Numbered from the stretch's first letter, positions 7,276 through 17,096 are shown. The stretch is DNA of 57,093 nucleotides from Bog-1340 sp964513515 (GCA_964513515.1 CAZEMP010000004.1:1-57093); one strand, 5' to 3'. Made by a program: numbers and translations. Notes: a model not told the origin generated them from the sequence alone.

Positions 7276-7947
7276 TTATATTGATCTATACACAAAAAGA
7301 CTCAATAAACCAAAAAATACTCCAATGTATAGAAGAATATTTGCAATTAAAAGAGATATAGAAATTCCTGTTACTATAAATAGAAAAATAAAGCTGACTC
7401 CTACACACTGCAAAATCATTTTTACTTTACCAACCGTTTTTGCAGGTATTACCCTACCTTTAAATCTATAATATGAAGAAACAATAAGAAAAACTTCCAA
7501 AAAAATCACAGTAAAAGCTAAAACGGGATTTAAAAATTTATAAATAAGGACCCCACCCACACTCCCAATAAGAAGTTTATCAGCAAACGGATCAAAAATT
7601 ATTCCCCAATCACTTATTTTGTTTCTTGTTCTTGCTATTGCTCCATCTATCGCATCAGATATTGCTGATATTATAAACAAAACAAAGGCAGCAATATAAT
7701 ATTCATTTAATAAAAAATAAACTATAAATGGAATTGTTATAAATCTAAAAACAGTAATATGGTTTGGGTTTACAGATTGTGGAAATGCCCACAAGAATAC
7801 CTTATCTATAAATCTATCAATAGCAGTAACATTTGCTAGATATTTTGGTTTTGGATTATCAAATACTTTAAATAGCAAAATTTTACTATCAATTTTTGTT
7901 TCAATACTTTTTTCAAGCGATTTAAGTTTTTTAAATTTTTCACCCAT
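7276..7947 (-). CDS. pgsA: CDP-alcohol phosphatidyltransferase, PgsA-like
   Basis: A 223-residue membrane enzyme that transfers a phosphatidyl group from CDP-diacylglycerol to an alcohol, most likely glycerol 3-phosphate. The family motif D-x2-D-G-x2-A-R-x8-G-x3-D-x3-D is complete (D98, D101, G102, R106, G115, D119, D123), and about five further membrane segments are predicted. The first 40 residues form a cytoplasmic Lys-rich extension. It lies three bases after htpX in a four-gene run (lemA, NTP-PPase, htpX, pgsA). The exact acceptor cannot be read from the sequence. Confidence 0.85.
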   Translation of the reverse strand: MGEKFKKLKSLEKSIETKIDSKILLFKVFDNPKPKYLANVTAIDRFIDKVFLWAFPQSVNPNHITVFRFITIPFIVYFLLNEYYIAAFVLFIISAISDAIDGAIARTRNKISDWGIIFDPFADKLLIGSVGGVLIYKFLNPVLAFTVIFLEVFLIVSSYYRFKGRVIPAKTVGKVKMILQCVGVSFIFLFIVTGISISLLIANILLYIGVFFGLLSLFVYRSI

Positions 7948-7950
7948 ATT

Positions 7951-8856
7951 TTATTTTTCAAAATGTATGCCCATAAGCGCTTTTACCCTTTCTTCTACTG
8001 GTGGGTGTGTACTAAAAATTTTAGTAAATTTATTACTTATATCACTAGCCTTGGCTCGCGGAAATGGGTTAGAAATAAATAGATGTGCTGTGGCATTACT
8101 TGGATTTTTCATAGGAATATTCGCTTCTGATATTTTCTTGAGCGCAGAAGCAAGTCCATCTGGATATCTTGTCAGAAGTGCACCGGAAGCATCTGCGAGG
8201 AACTCTCTTTTTCTTGATATAGCAAGCTGAATGAGTCTAGCTATGATTGGTGAAAGAATTATAAATATTATTCCAAGAATAACTATTATTCCACTACCCT
8301 TTCCTTCTCTATCTCTATTATTAAAAAATCTTCCTCTCATAAAAATATCAGAAATTATTGATATAAAACCAACGAGTACCACAATGACAGTTGAAAGTAA
8401 TATATCCCTATTTCCTATATGAGAAAGTTCATGAGATATTACCCCCTCAAGCTCAACTTTATTTAAAATCTTTAATAATCCGGTGGTGACTGCTACAACA
8501 GCGTGTTCTTTATCTCTTCCCGTTGCAAAAGCGTTTGGTGATGGATCATTAATCACATAAACCTTTGGCATTGGAAGCCCAGCGGTAATCGAAAGGTTTT
8601 CTACAATATTATGTAGGTCTATATATTCATTACGTTTTGCTTCTATGGCACCAGACATAGACAATACTATTTTGTCTGAATACCAATAACTCAAAACGTT
8701 CATACCAACACTAAAGATTATCGCAAAATATAAAACCCCTGGATTATTGTAGTAATAACTTATAAAATATCCTATGGCCACAATAATGGCTAAAAAAACA
8801 GCCATTAAAAGCCATGTTTTTCTAATATTTTTATCTTGTTCAGTGTATAAAGTCAC
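7951..8856 (-). CDS. htpX: Membrane zinc metalloprotease HtpX
   Basis: A 301-residue M48 peptidase that degrades misfolded membrane proteins. It has two N-terminal membrane segments (about 14-34 and 40-60), the zinc motif HELSH at 142-146, two further hydrophobic segments around 155-205, and the third zinc ligand in SRKREFLADASGA. It ends with the conserved FSTHPPVEERVKAL. Length is normal. It sits in an operon with lemA, an association seen widely in bacteria. Confidence 0.95.
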   Translation of the reverse strand: MTLYTEQDKNIRKTWLLMAVFLAIIVAIGYFISYYYNNPGVLYFAIIFSVGMNVLSYWYSDKIVLSMSGAIEAKRNEYIDLHNIVENLSITAGLPMPKVYVINDPSPNAFATGRDKEHAVVAVTTGLLKILNKVELEGVISHELSHIGNRDILLSTVIVVLVGFISIISDIFMRGRFFNNRDREGKGSGIIVILGIIFIILSPIIARLIQLAISRKREFLADASGALLTRYPDGLASALKKISEANIPMKNPSNATAHLFISNPFPRAKASDISNKFTKIFSTHPPVEERVKALMGIHFEK

Positions 8857-8878
8857 AAAATCTTATTTAGTAAAATTA

Positions 8879-9184
8879 TTATTTTTCACCCTTTAAAATA
8901 ATCCTTTTATCAAAACCTCCACGTTCATTATATTTTTTACGCTTCAATTCTTCAACATTTTCATATCCTGGTAGTTTTTTTAAGGCTTCAATAACCTCAA
9001 TTATATCAGCAAGTTCTTCTGGATTACCGGATGATTCAAAAAACTCTTGAATTTCTTCATTAAGTTTCCTTATGAGTTCTGTTCTGTATTCTTCAAAAGA
9101 GGCGGTTCTTTTTTCGTATGGAACACTTTTCTTGTCTAAAATTTCTGGGATTTTATCCCTGACTAATTTTTCATAGCTTTCCAT
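8879..9184 (-). CDS. MazG-like NTP pyrophosphohydrolase
   Basis: A 101-residue all-alpha NTP-PPase. It opens with YEKLVRDKIPEIL and carries the metal-binding pattern KLNEEIQEFF (E-E-x-x-E) followed by EELADIIEVIEAL (E-x-x-D), as in the phosphoribosyl-ATP pyrophosphohydrolase/MazG group. These enzymes hydrolyse nucleoside triphosphates to monophosphates and are thought to clean the nucleotide pool. No histidine genes are nearby, so a housecleaning role is more likely than HisE. It lies between lemA and htpX with short spacers. Confidence 0.8.
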   Translation of the reverse strand: MESYEKLVRDKIPEILDKKSVPYEKRTASFEEYRTELIRKLNEEIQEFFESSGNPEELADIIEVIEALKKLPGYENVEELKRKKYNERGGFDKRIILKGEK

Positions 9185-9199
9185 ACTCTTGTTATTTTA

Positions 9200-9757
9200 T
9201 TAAAACTTAACCTCTACTGGTTTTTTAGCAGCAGCTTCAGTCTCATCCAGTGTAAATAATTCCATTTTCATAAAATGAAATGCCTTAGCAACAATATTGC
9301 TTGGAAAAGAGTCTACAGCGATATTTAAGTCTCTTACGTTTGTATTATAAAACCTTCTCGCTGCCTGAATCTTATTTTCAGTATCTGAAAGCTCAGTCTG
9401 TAATGAAAGAAAATTTTGATTTGCCTTAAGCTCTGGATAAGCTTCTGCGATTGCAAAAACTGACTTCAACGCGCTCGTGAGCATATTCTCTGTCTTACCC
9501 TTATCAACAATGTTTTGTGCGCCCATTGCTTGAGCTCTTGCTTTTGTAACATTCTCAAATGCCTCGTTTTCATGTGTGGCGTAGCCTTTAACTGTATTTA
9601 CAAGATTTGGAATAAGATCATATCTTCTTTTTAATTGTACATCTATATCAGACCAAGCCTCTTTTGCTCTGTGTAAAAGGGTAATGAATTTATTGTAGGC
9701 TAATACTGACCAAAACACCAAAACAACTAAAATACCTAAAGTTATATATCCTGACAT
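9200..9757 (-). CDS. lemA: LemA family protein
   Basis: A 185-residue LemA protein with one N-terminal membrane segment (residues 3-23) and a long helical outside/inside domain. Conserved pieces are KEAWSDIDVQLKRRYDLIPNLV, ARAQAM, AIAEAYPELKANQNFLSLQ, ARRFYNTNVRDLN and the FP-S-N segment. The function is unresolved; it is frequently linked to HtpX. It is the first gene of the leftward lemA-htpX-pgsA run, divergent from secG. Confidence 0.95.
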   Translation of the reverse strand: MSGYITLGILVVLVFWSVLAYNKFITLLHRAKEAWSDIDVQLKRRYDLIPNLVNTVKGYATHENEAFENVTKARAQAMGAQNIVDKGKTENMLTSALKSVFAIAEAYPELKANQNFLSLQTELSDTENKIQAARRFYNTNVRDLNIAVDSFPSNIVAKAFHFMKMELFTLDETEAAAKKPVEVKF

Positions 9758-9898
9758 GATTTGTATATTAATTATTAATAATTTATTACTTGAAAAACAA
9801 GCAAAAGCTTATCAGTAAAAATAGAAAAGCTTATTTGTGATTGTATCATAATATTGCTCCAATGACCACTGAAATATACCTGAATATTTAGATCATCC

Positions 9899-9926
9899 TT
9901 GATTTTTTTATCTATTTTGCTACACT
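9899..9926 (+). promoter_or_regulatory. Promoter of secG
   Basis: TTGATT (9899-9904), 16-bp spacer, TACACT (9921-9926). The expected start of transcription falls only a few bases before the ATG at 9936, so the message may be nearly leaderless. Confidence 0.5.
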
Positions 9927-9935
9927 CATTGAGTA

Positions 9936-10172
9936 ATGACCGACTTAGTTGCATATTTACCTTATATACAAATAGTACTAGCTATATTTTTGATAGCAGC
10001 TATTTTAATACAACAATCAGAAGCAAGTTCTGGTGGAGCCTTTGGTGGCAGTGACAACTGGAATGCTGGGTATCATACAAGAAGAGGTTTTGAAAGAGTT
10101 GTCTTCAATCTAACAATAGTTCTTGGTGTGGTCTTCACACTTCTATCTTTCTTAGCAGTTGTTATTAGATAG
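9936..10172 (+). CDS. secG: Preprotein translocase subunit SecG
   Basis: A 78-residue protein with two membrane segments (about 6-25 and 55-76). Between them is the SecG signature ILIQQSEASSGGAFGGSDN and the GFERVVFNLT stretch before the second segment. SecG is the small accessory subunit of the SecYEG channel. It is transcribed away from lemA. The 180 bases after it hold no gene. Confidence 0.93.
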   Translation: MTDLVAYLPYIQIVLAIFLIAAILIQQSEASSGGAFGGSDNWNAGYHTRRGFERVVFNLTIVLGVVFTLLSFLAVVIR

Positions 10173-10354
10173 AAAATTTGATTTGCCAAAGTTTTTGGTT
10201 ATTGATACACTATACTTATCATATTACTTATTATTCGTTAGCAATTGAGATCTATTTGTTCAAAATAATTTTACTATAATTAAAATTGAATTTTTAAATA
10301 AAATCTATTAATTGATTTTATTGCAACCTAAAATATTTCTAATATTTCTGTCAG

Positions 10355-12112
10355 ATGAAAGAAAAAATAAAGCTAATCATAAATAAAAAGTGGGAAATCA
10401 AATTTTTTGATGAATTATCAAAAATAATAAAAGGTTTCAGCATATCTGAAAAAACACTGTTTTATTTTCTTTCTATTGTTCTTATATCGTCTGGATTGGC
10501 TATATTAAATCAAGTAAACAAATCTTTATCCGTACAGGTCCCAACAAATGGAAGTTATTTAAAAGAAGGGATCATAGGTTCGCCGAGATTTGTAAACCCA
10601 GTTCTCGCCGTATCTGATGTAGACCATGACCTAACGGCACTGGTATATTCAGGATTAATGAAATCTTCTGAAGACAATATGCCTGTAACAGATTTGGCTT
10701 TGGGTTATGATATATCATCTGACGGATTAACATATACTTTTACTTTGAGAGATGATGTTTACTTTCACGATGGAGAAAAGATTACAACAGATGATATCGA
10801 ATTTACAATAAATAAAATACAAGATAGTACAATAAAAAGCCCTAAAAGACCGGGATTTTATGATGTTAAGGTTGAAAAGGTAGATGAAAAAAATATTAAA
10901 TTTATTTTGAAAAAACCATACTCCCCTTTCTTAGAGAATCTAACAATAGGAATAATACCAAAACACCTTTGGGATAATTTAAATTCTGACCAATTTTCAT
11001 TAAGTCAGTACAATGTTGAGCCTATAGGTTCTGGACCGTATAAAGTGACAAAGATGGACACTTTGAAAAAGAATATGCTTCTTATTCCAACATATTATGA
11101 GTTAAATGCCTTTGATAAATATGTTGGTAATAAGCCATTCATAGAACAGCTAATAATAAATTTTTATAAAGACGAAAAAACATTGATAGACGCTTACAAT
11201 AAAAAGGAGATAGAATCTATGAACTCTATCTCTCCAGATAAGATTGCGAGCATTAAAATGCAAAAAAATTCAAGAATAGAAACTTCACCACTTCCAAGAG
11301 TTTTTGCTGTATTTTTCAATCAAAATCAATCCGAAGCGCTTGCTTATAAAGAAGTTAGAGAAGCATTAAATCTATCTGTGAACAGAAATAAAATAGTAGA
11401 TGATGTTTTATCTGGCTACGGTGAGGCGTTATATTACCCTATCCCTGGCGGTCTCATAAACAATGAGGAAGATAATAATACGGATGGAGATACTGACAAA
11501 GCTATAGCTATACTTACAAAAGCAGGATGGTCATTGAGTTCTACAACAGGAATAATGACCAAAAAAATTAGCAAAACAAAGACGGTCTCACTTTCTATTA
11601 CTATATCAACATTAAATAGCGATGATCTTGTTAAAACAGCAAAAATCGTGAAAAGTGACTGGGAGAAAATTGGAGCACAGGTTGAAATAAAACAATTTGA
11701 TTTTGGAGATTTACAACAAAACATAATTAGACCAAGAAAGTTTGAGGCTCTTCTTTACGGAGAAGTTATTGGGCGAGATCTTGATTTATTTGCTTTCTGG
11801 CATTCATCACAAAGAAACGATCCTGGATTAAATATTGCAATGTATACAAATGCTAAAGTAGATAAACTCTTAGAAGACGCAAGAAAAACATTAGATACTT
11901 CATCAAGGATCACTAAATATAAAGCTTTCTCAGATGAAATTAAAAAAGATATACCTGCAGTATTTTTGTATTCACCAGAATTTATTTACATAGTGCCAGG
12001 AAAAATACAAGGATTTTCTTTAGGAATAATCACCTTACCATACGAGAGATTCTTAAATGTCGGTAATTGGTACGTAGAAACAAATAATCTTTGGAAAATT
12101 TTTATAAAATAA
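10355..12112 (+). CDS. Oligopeptide/solute-binding protein of an ABC importer (SBP family 5)
   Basis: A 585-residue OppA/DppA-type binding protein. It has an unusual N-terminus: a Lys-rich cytoplasmic stretch of about 35 residues, then one membrane segment (about 38-55), with no lipobox cysteine, so it is membrane-tethered rather than a lipoprotein. The binding domain follows (GSPRFVNPVLAVSDVDHDLTALVY, DGLTYTFTLRDDVYFHDGEKITTDDIEFTI, GSGPYKV, EALNLSVNRNKIV). No permease or ATPase gene is adjacent, so the transporter partners must be elsewhere, if any. Confidence 0.88.
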   Translation: MKEKIKLIINKKWEIKFFDELSKIIKGFSISEKTLFYFLSIVLISSGLAILNQVNKSLSVQVPTNGSYLKEGIIGSPRFVNPVLAVSDVDHDLTALVYSGLMKSSEDNMPVTDLALGYDISSDGLTYTFTLRDDVYFHDGEKITTDDIEFTINKIQDSTIKSPKRPGFYDVKVEKVDEKNIKFILKKPYSPFLENLTIGIIPKHLWDNLNSDQFSLSQYNVEPIGSGPYKVTKMDTLKKNMLLIPTYYELNAFDKYVGNKPFIEQLIINFYKDEKTLIDAYNKKEIESMNSISPDKIASIKMQKNSRIETSPLPRVFAVFFNQNQSEALAYKEVREALNLSVNRNKIVDDVLSGYGEALYYPIPGGLINNEEDNNTDGDTDKAIAILTKAGWSLSSTTGIMTKKISKTKTVSLSITISTLNSDDLVKTAKIVKSDWEKIGAQVEIKQFDFGDLQQNIIRPRKFEALLYGEVIGRDLDLFAFWHSSQRNDPGLNIAMYTNAKVDKLLEDARKTLDTSSRITKYKAFSDEIKKDIPAVFLYSPEFIYIVPGKIQGFSLGIITLPYERFLNVGNWYVETNNLWKIFIK

Positions 12113-12194
12113 TAATTTAATAATTTTTAATAACTAATATCTTTGTTTTTTCTTCTAGGTATTTCCTACAAGTTAAAAGCTAAGAAGCTAACAT

Positions 12195-14171
12195 ATGATA
12201 AATAATCAACAAAATTCTAGTGGTGGATATGGAAAGAGATTCATTCCAAAAAGAGCACCCTCACACGGACACAGTAGTCCTCTACCAAATACGGGAAGTA
12301 GATCCTTTAGTGCTGAAAGTTTAAATAGATTAACAAAACCTAACTTGCCTGGGCAAGCAGGTAAAAATCTAGTCTTTGTAAGAAAAGGGACATCAAGCGG
12401 TAGTCATACCGGTGGACATAGAAACGCACACAAAAAACATCCTGTAAGAAAGGCGGTTTCAGATTTTGGATTTAAAAAAGAACAAATAATTCCACCTCTA
12501 GCACCTGGTAATATAAGAATAGTACCGCTTGGTGGAGTCCAGGAAGTTGGAAAAAATATGACCGCGATTGAATACGGTGATGACATAATCGTAATCGATG
12601 CAGGATTACAATTTAAAACTGAAGATACTCCAGGTATTGATTACATGCTACCAAACACAAAATACCTTGAGCAAAGAAAAAATAAAATAAGAGCATTGGT
12701 AGTCACTCACGGACACTTAGACCATATAGGAGCAATACCTTTTATTATGGATTCATTGGGCAACCCGCCAATATATACTAGAGAATTTGGGGCATTACTT
12801 ATAAGAAAAAGGCAGGCGGAGTTCCCTCACCTTCCAGAGTTAAATATAAAAATAATCACAAAAGATGTCGGGTTTTTCCCAATATCAAAAGATTTAAAAA
12901 TTATGTTCTATGGTGTTACTCACGCTATACCTGAATCTACAGGAATAATAATAGAAACACCGATTGGAGATATTGTGGGCAGTGGTGACGTAAGAATTGA
13001 TCACACTGAAGGTATTCCAAAGGAACGTGAGCACGAGCAATATAAGTTGTTTAAAAATAGAAATGTGCTTTTGCTTATGGCAGACTCTACTGATGCTGCA
13101 AAAGCTGGATGGGGTGTTACTGAAGATTCTGTTATTGAAACAATCGATAATATTGTAAAAAACGTAACAGGAAGAGTTATATTAGCAACTTTTGCATCTC
13201 AAGTTGAACGTATTCTACACTTTGTAAAAATAGCAGAAAAATATGGCAAAAAACTTGTTATAGAGGGTAGAAGTATGAAGAATAATATGGAAGTTATTAA
13301 ATTCTTGAAACTTGCTGACATAAAACACGTAATTCCAATAGAAGAAATGCAAGACTACCCTCCTCACAAAATCATGATGCTTGCAACAGGAGCTCAAGGA
13401 GAAGAATTTGCTGCACTCATGAGAATGTCAAATAATTCCCATAAATATATTAAGCTAAATAAATCAGACACCATAATATTGTCTTCATCTGTAGTCCCAG
13501 GAAATGAGAGATCTGTTGTAAATTTGAAAGACAATCTTTACAGACACGATTTAAAAATAATTACTTACGGAGATGCAGATGTTCACAGTGGAGGTCATGC
13601 AAAAAGAGCTGGTTTAGAGTGGCTACATAAGCAGATCCCGTATAAATTCTTCATGCCAAATCACGGCAATCATTATATGCTTAAGATTCATGCTGAAATA
13701 TCAAGATCTATTGGTACACCAAATGAAAATATAGTGGTTCCAGACAATGGAAGTATTATAGAAATAACCGACAATGGAACAAAAATTAAAATGTTAAAGG
13801 AAAAAGCTCCATCAGGAATAGTGATGGTGGATGGATTTAATGTTGGAGATGTGCAGGAAGTTGTTATAAGAGACAGACAGGCACTGGCACAGGATGGAAT
13901 GTTCGTTATAATCGCAAGTATTGATGTAACGACTGGCAAGCTTAAAAAATCTCCGGATATTATCTCAAGAGGCTTTGTTTATCTAAAAGAATCACAAGAA
14001 TTGCTAAAACATACAAGGGCGATCGTAAAGAAAACAGTTGAAGAAGGTGCTACCGGCAATCCAATAAACTTTGATATGTTAAAAGATGTCATAACAGATA
14101 ATGTAAGTAGATATTTGTTTCAGGAAACAGCCAAGAAACCTATGGTTATACCGGTGGTGATAGGAGTATAA
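12195..14171 (+). CDS. rnj: Ribonuclease J
   Basis: A 658-residue metallo-beta-lactamase/beta-CASP RNase with endo- and 5'-exonuclease activity on RNA. After an N-terminal extension of about 100 residues rich in Gly, Ser, Lys and Arg comes VPLGGVQEVGKNM. The catalytic HGHLDH motif is near residue 172, followed by GSGDVRIDHT, and the beta-CASP part includes FASQVERI, LSSSVVPGNE and HSGGHA, ending in a C-terminal domain. The charged extension is absent from typical RNase J (about 555 residues) and may bind RNA or partners. It probably replaces RNase E as the main mRNA-decay enzyme. Confidence 0.95.
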   Translation: MINNQQNSSGGYGKRFIPKRAPSHGHSSPLPNTGSRSFSAESLNRLTKPNLPGQAGKNLVFVRKGTSSGSHTGGHRNAHKKHPVRKAVSDFGFKKEQIIPPLAPGNIRIVPLGGVQEVGKNMTAIEYGDDIIVIDAGLQFKTEDTPGIDYMLPNTKYLEQRKNKIRALVVTHGHLDHIGAIPFIMDSLGNPPIYTREFGALLIRKRQAEFPHLPELNIKIITKDVGFFPISKDLKIMFYGVTHAIPESTGIIIETPIGDIVGSGDVRIDHTEGIPKEREHEQYKLFKNRNVLLLMADSTDAAKAGWGVTEDSVIETIDNIVKNVTGRVILATFASQVERILHFVKIAEKYGKKLVIEGRSMKNNMEVIKFLKLADIKHVIPIEEMQDYPPHKIMMLATGAQGEEFAALMRMSNNSHKYIKLNKSDTIILSSSVVPGNERSVVNLKDNLYRHDLKIITYGDADVHSGGHAKRAGLEWLHKQIPYKFFMPNHGNHYMLKIHAEISRSIGTPNENIVVPDNGSIIEITDNGTKIKMLKEKAPSGIVMVDGFNVGDVQEVVIRDRQALAQDGMFVIIASIDVTTGKLKKSPDIISRGFVYLKESQELLKHTRAIVKKTVEEGATGNPINFDMLKDVITDNVSRYLFQETAKKPMVIPVVIGV

Positions 14172-14187
14172 GCACTCGTTCGTAGTT

Positions 14188-14232
14188 AAATCAAAAGACT
14201 GATTTTGCGAAGCAAAATCAGTCTTTTGATTT
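14188..14232. terminator. Bidirectional terminator after rnj
   Basis: Perfect 21-bp stem (14188-14208 with 14212-14232) and loop GAA, between the convergent rnj and MFS genes. Confidence 0.85.
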
Positions 14233-14238
14233 ATTTTT

Positions 14239-15411
14239 CTACTTAGTATCTTTTATTGCCAGACCATTGCCCAAGCCAAGAATCATCACCAAACCTAAAA
14301 TATAAAAAATATTATTCATTGGTACAAACATCATAAAAGTGGCTGCTACTGTTGGTGTAATAATATAGGCCATAGGTGTAACTGTTCTATATAGATTTAT
14401 CAAATTAAGATTCTTATCACTTACTTTTTTAAAAAAATATGTATCGTTCATCACTTCTACCATAGCAGCACCAACTCTTGTTATAAATAAAACGATAGAC
14501 CAAACAAATATGCTTTTATTATTTATTAATGGAATTATACTTGTTGAAATCGCTATGATAACAAAACCTAGTGCGAGAATTTCTTTTTCACCAAGTGTTT
14601 TATCCGCTAAGTATCCAAGTGGAATTTGTATTATGATAAATGGCAAAAGCATAATAGAAAAAATAATACCGATTTCCGCCCAATTAAAACCAATGTATTG
14701 ATTTAGATATATTGGAGTATATACGACCATCCAAGAATAAAATAGCTGCAATAAAAAGGCAGAGAAGATTATATTTTTAATATTTTTATTGTCACTAATG
14801 CTTCTGATCGTTTCAAACAAATTAAATATCTTGTATTCTGGGTCTTTAAAACCCTTTAGGTTTGAATGAATAACCAAGATCACAGGAACCATTATTAAAG
14901 CGGTGACAAAATATATTCCACGATACGAAGACCCGCTTATGATCGTGCCGGCAAGCCAAGGCGAAAAAAGCCAAGCCAAATTTATACATGTCAAATAAAT
15001 ACTTCTAATACCTCCGGTCTTAATATTTAATGAGTTATGTTCGATGAATACATCAAGATTGAAATAAATGATAGTAGCAATTGATCCAGAAAGTAAAAAA
15101 CAAGCAAGCACGAGGAATATATTCTGAAAAAATGCTAAACCTAAAAAATTAAGAAAATAAAGCGTAGTTAAAAAAAGTGTTACCTTATAGTTTCCATATT
15201 TTTTTAAAACTTTTGGAATTAACAGTAAAAAAGTAAGACCTAAAATCGAGCTTGCAGTATAAAAAAAACCGACAACTTGCTCATTTGTTAAACTTTTTAT
15301 AAAACTAGAATTTACGTAAGCGGGTATAGATGAAGTGAAAGCAAAAATAAAACCAATTATATATAAAACAAAAAGTGTTGACCTTCTAAAATCTGATAAA
15401 TTAATATTCAT
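14239..15411 (-). CDS. MFS transporter
   Basis: A 390-residue protein with twelve predicted membrane segments in two halves joined by a cytoplasmic loop (KGFKDPEYKIFNLFETIRSI) near residue 200. The loop after helix 8 has the MFS-like GYLADKTLGEKEIL pattern. The substrate cannot be deduced. It is a single gene ending at the terminator shared with rnj. Confidence 0.85.
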   Translation of the reverse strand: MNINLSDFRRSTLFVLYIIGFIFAFTSSIPAYVNSSFIKSLTNEQVVGFFYTASSILGLTFLLLIPKVLKKYGNYKVTLFLTTLYFLNFLGLAFFQNIFLVLACFLLSGSIATIIYFNLDVFIEHNSLNIKTGGIRSIYLTCINLAWLFSPWLAGTIISGSSYRGIYFVTALIMVPVILVIHSNLKGFKDPEYKIFNLFETIRSISDNKNIKNIIFSAFLLQLFYSWMVVYTPIYLNQYIGFNWAEIGIIFSIMLLPFIIIQIPLGYLADKTLGEKEILALGFVIIAISTSIIPLINNKSIFVWSIVLFITRVGAAMVEVMNDTYFFKKVSDKNLNLINLYRTVTPMAYIITPTVAATFMMFVPMNNIFYILGLVMILGLGNGLAIKDTK

Positions 15412-15451
15412 AACATCAATATTAGCATTTGAAGCTAAAAGTTAAAAGCTA

Positions 15452-15479
15452 AAGGGCCACTCGTTTCCGAGTGACCCTT
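15452..15479 (-). terminator. Terminator of the 59-codon gene
   Basis: Stem AAGGG-CACTCG / CGAGTG-CCCTT with one internal mismatch and a 4-nt loop, six bases past the TGA stop on the minus strand. Confidence 0.75.
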
Positions 15480-15485
15480 CTAGTT

Positions 15486-15665
15486 TCATCCTTTGAAACT
15501 CGATTGGACTTTGTCTTCGCTGCTTTCGAGCTCGACACCTCCCTGGTTGTACAACCACCATTTGTCCCCGGCCTTGAGTGCGCTTATACGCTCCCTCAAA
15601 ACCTTTGGGTCCTTGTTTCTCACGGTCTCGGTGGCTCCGTCAGACACATATTTCAGCTTGTACAA
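15486..15665 (-). CDS. Small hypothetical protein, TTG start, 59 residues
   Basis: On the minus strand, GGTGGAGG lies six bases before a TTG at 15663-15665 that opens a 59-codon frame ending in TGA at 15486. The translation begins MYKLKYVSDGATETVRNK and contains KAGDKWWLYNQGG. Support comes from the strong ribosome-binding site, a hairpin terminator immediately after the stop, and GC-rich third positions (GCC, GAC, CTC, AAG) unlike the flanking AT-rich genes. I recognise no family. Together with 2488-2814 and 27914-28435 it forms a set of similar one-gene cassettes. Confidence 0.65.
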   Translation of the reverse strand: MYKLKYVSDGATETVRNKDPKVLRERISALKAGDKWWLYNQGGVELESSEDKVQSSFKG

Positions 15666-15777
15666 GAGTAGCCTCCACCTGGGTTTTGTGTAAAGTTGAT
15701 TTTTAAGTGTTCAATTTATACAAACCTCCTAGAACACCTAAAAATAGGTTACATCAAATAAACGAGTATGGCAAGTG

Positions 15778-16554
15778 CTACAAAACCTTTACCGCTTCTA
15801 TACACATAAACATAGGTATTTCCTTCCTAGCAACATCTTCAGCCTTCTGCCTTGGTCCATTTTGGCTTTTTTTATTAGAAATCCACTCTTCCAATCCAGA
15901 TACATTAAAACCAGAGTTTTTTAAGTCCCTAAAATATGTTTGTAGTGGTCTATGAAAAGAAACTGTGTATTTTTTATTCTTCTGATTTTTTTCTCCTGGA
16001 TTCATATCAATATTTATCATAGATTCCAAAAGATATTTTTCCACTCTTCTGTATTGAATATTCTTTTTATCATCAAATCCCCAATCGCTCTTTTTAGGAA
16101 CACGAAAGGCAGGGTGATTTAGAACAATGTACAATTTGCCACCTGTTTTTAAAATACGATGACATTCTTTAAAAACTCCACCTATATTATCAATATTTTG
16201 AAGTGCTAAAACTATTGATATTTTGTCTAAACCTTTATCCTTTATAAAAGATAGTCTGTTTGCTTGAGAGACTTTATATTCTATATCTTCCTTTTGTTTT
16301 TTTGCTATTTCTATAAGTTCGCTAGATACATCAACACCCATAACTTTAGCCTTGAGTTTTGAAAAAGCACTAGTGAAAAAACCTTGTCCACAAGCAAGGT
16401 CTAATATATTATCTCCTTCTTTAATATTCATCATTTTGAGAAGGTTGGGTAAAATCACTTCGCTCTGATATGTATTCTCCTTTTTTAACAAATCATCATA
16501 CCATCCTGCCACATTACCCCATGAAGTATTGCTGTTTTGTTTATTTTTCCGCAT
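15778..16554 (-). CDS. Class I SAM-dependent methyltransferase
   Basis: A 258-residue methyltransferase. Motif I is ILDLACGQGFF (residues about 55-65), followed by the acidic strand-2 end VMGVDVSSELIEIA and the KISIVLALQNIDNI / LKTGGKLYIVLNHPAF strands. The C-terminal third (SFHRPLQTYFRDLKNSGFNVSGLEEW) resembles small-molecule/quinone-type methyltransferases. The substrate is unknown. It is followed by the Gmad2 gene upstream on the same strand (39-base gap) and may be co-transcribed. Confidence 0.85.
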   Translation of the reverse strand: MRKNKQNSNTSWGNVAGWYDDLLKKENTYQSEVILPNLLKMMNIKEGDNILDLACGQGFFTSAFSKLKAKVMGVDVSSELIEIAKKQKEDIEYKVSQANRLSFIKDKGLDKISIVLALQNIDNIGGVFKECHRILKTGGKLYIVLNHPAFRVPKKSDWGFDDKKNIQYRRVEKYLLESMINIDMNPGEKNQKNKKYTVSFHRPLQTYFRDLKNSGFNVSGLEEWISNKKSQNGPRQKAEDVARKEIPMFMCIEAVKVL

Positions 16555-16592
16555 TATATTTTCTAAAAAGCTAAGAAGCTACCTTCTACAAG

Positions 16593-17054
16593 CTACTTTA
16601 ACATTACTGGAATAAAGATTGATTGATCAAATTTTGGATCACCAGATGGATTATCTTTACTTAAAATAAGCAATGCCCTGCTGGTACTAGTAGGCTTAGT
16701 GTAATCCAGACTGGCAGTAAAATCTACAAAATCTTCTGTCATCCACTCGCCTTCCGCTGTAGCTATTGAAGAAGCTAAAACGTTTTCGTCTGCGTCTACA
16801 AGCTTCACAGGGAATGAAGCTTCAAAAAACCAAAAACCTCTTGCCTTACCTTTTATATTAAGCGGACTAGATATTAGCTGGTTTTCTTTAATATTAGACA
16901 AAACGACTGGCATATCTGTATTCGAATTTGTAGTAATAAGGGACTCAGTATTTATTTCTGGAGCTGTAGCTTCTTTTCTACCAAAATCAAATATAAGTGC
17001 CGTTAATGCTACTACCCCAAGAATTAATGTTATTGATATTGTTGCTTTTTTCAT
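16593..17054 (-). CDS. Exported Gmad2 (Ig-like) domain protein
   Basis: A 153-residue protein with an N-terminal signal/anchor segment (residues 4-22), a short linker, and one Gmad2 immunoglobulin-like domain. The domain shows NIKENQLISSPLNIKGKARG.FWFFEASFPVKLVDAD and ends with AEGEWMT..F and the LILSKDNPSGDPKFDQSIFIPV segment. Such domains occur in exported lipoproteins and probably bind cell-envelope ligands. The gene is next to the CPHC thioredoxin and CcdA-like genes in the same direction. Confidence 0.8.
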   Translation of the reverse strand: MKKATISITLILGVVALTALIFDFGRKEATAPEINTESLITTNSNTDMPVVLSNIKENQLISSPLNIKGKARGFWFFEASFPVKLVDADENVLASSIATAEGEWMTEDFVDFTASLDYTKPTSTSRALLILSKDNPSGDPKFDQSIFIPVMLK

Positions 17055-17096
17055 CTTTTTTCATTCCCGCTGTGGCGGATAGATTAACTTAATTTT

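Noticed and set aside
15493..15693. Plus-strand frames over 15471-15693
   Set aside because: The minus-strand 59-codon frame explains the GC-rich third positions, ribosome-binding site and terminator; the plus-strand frames are its shadows.
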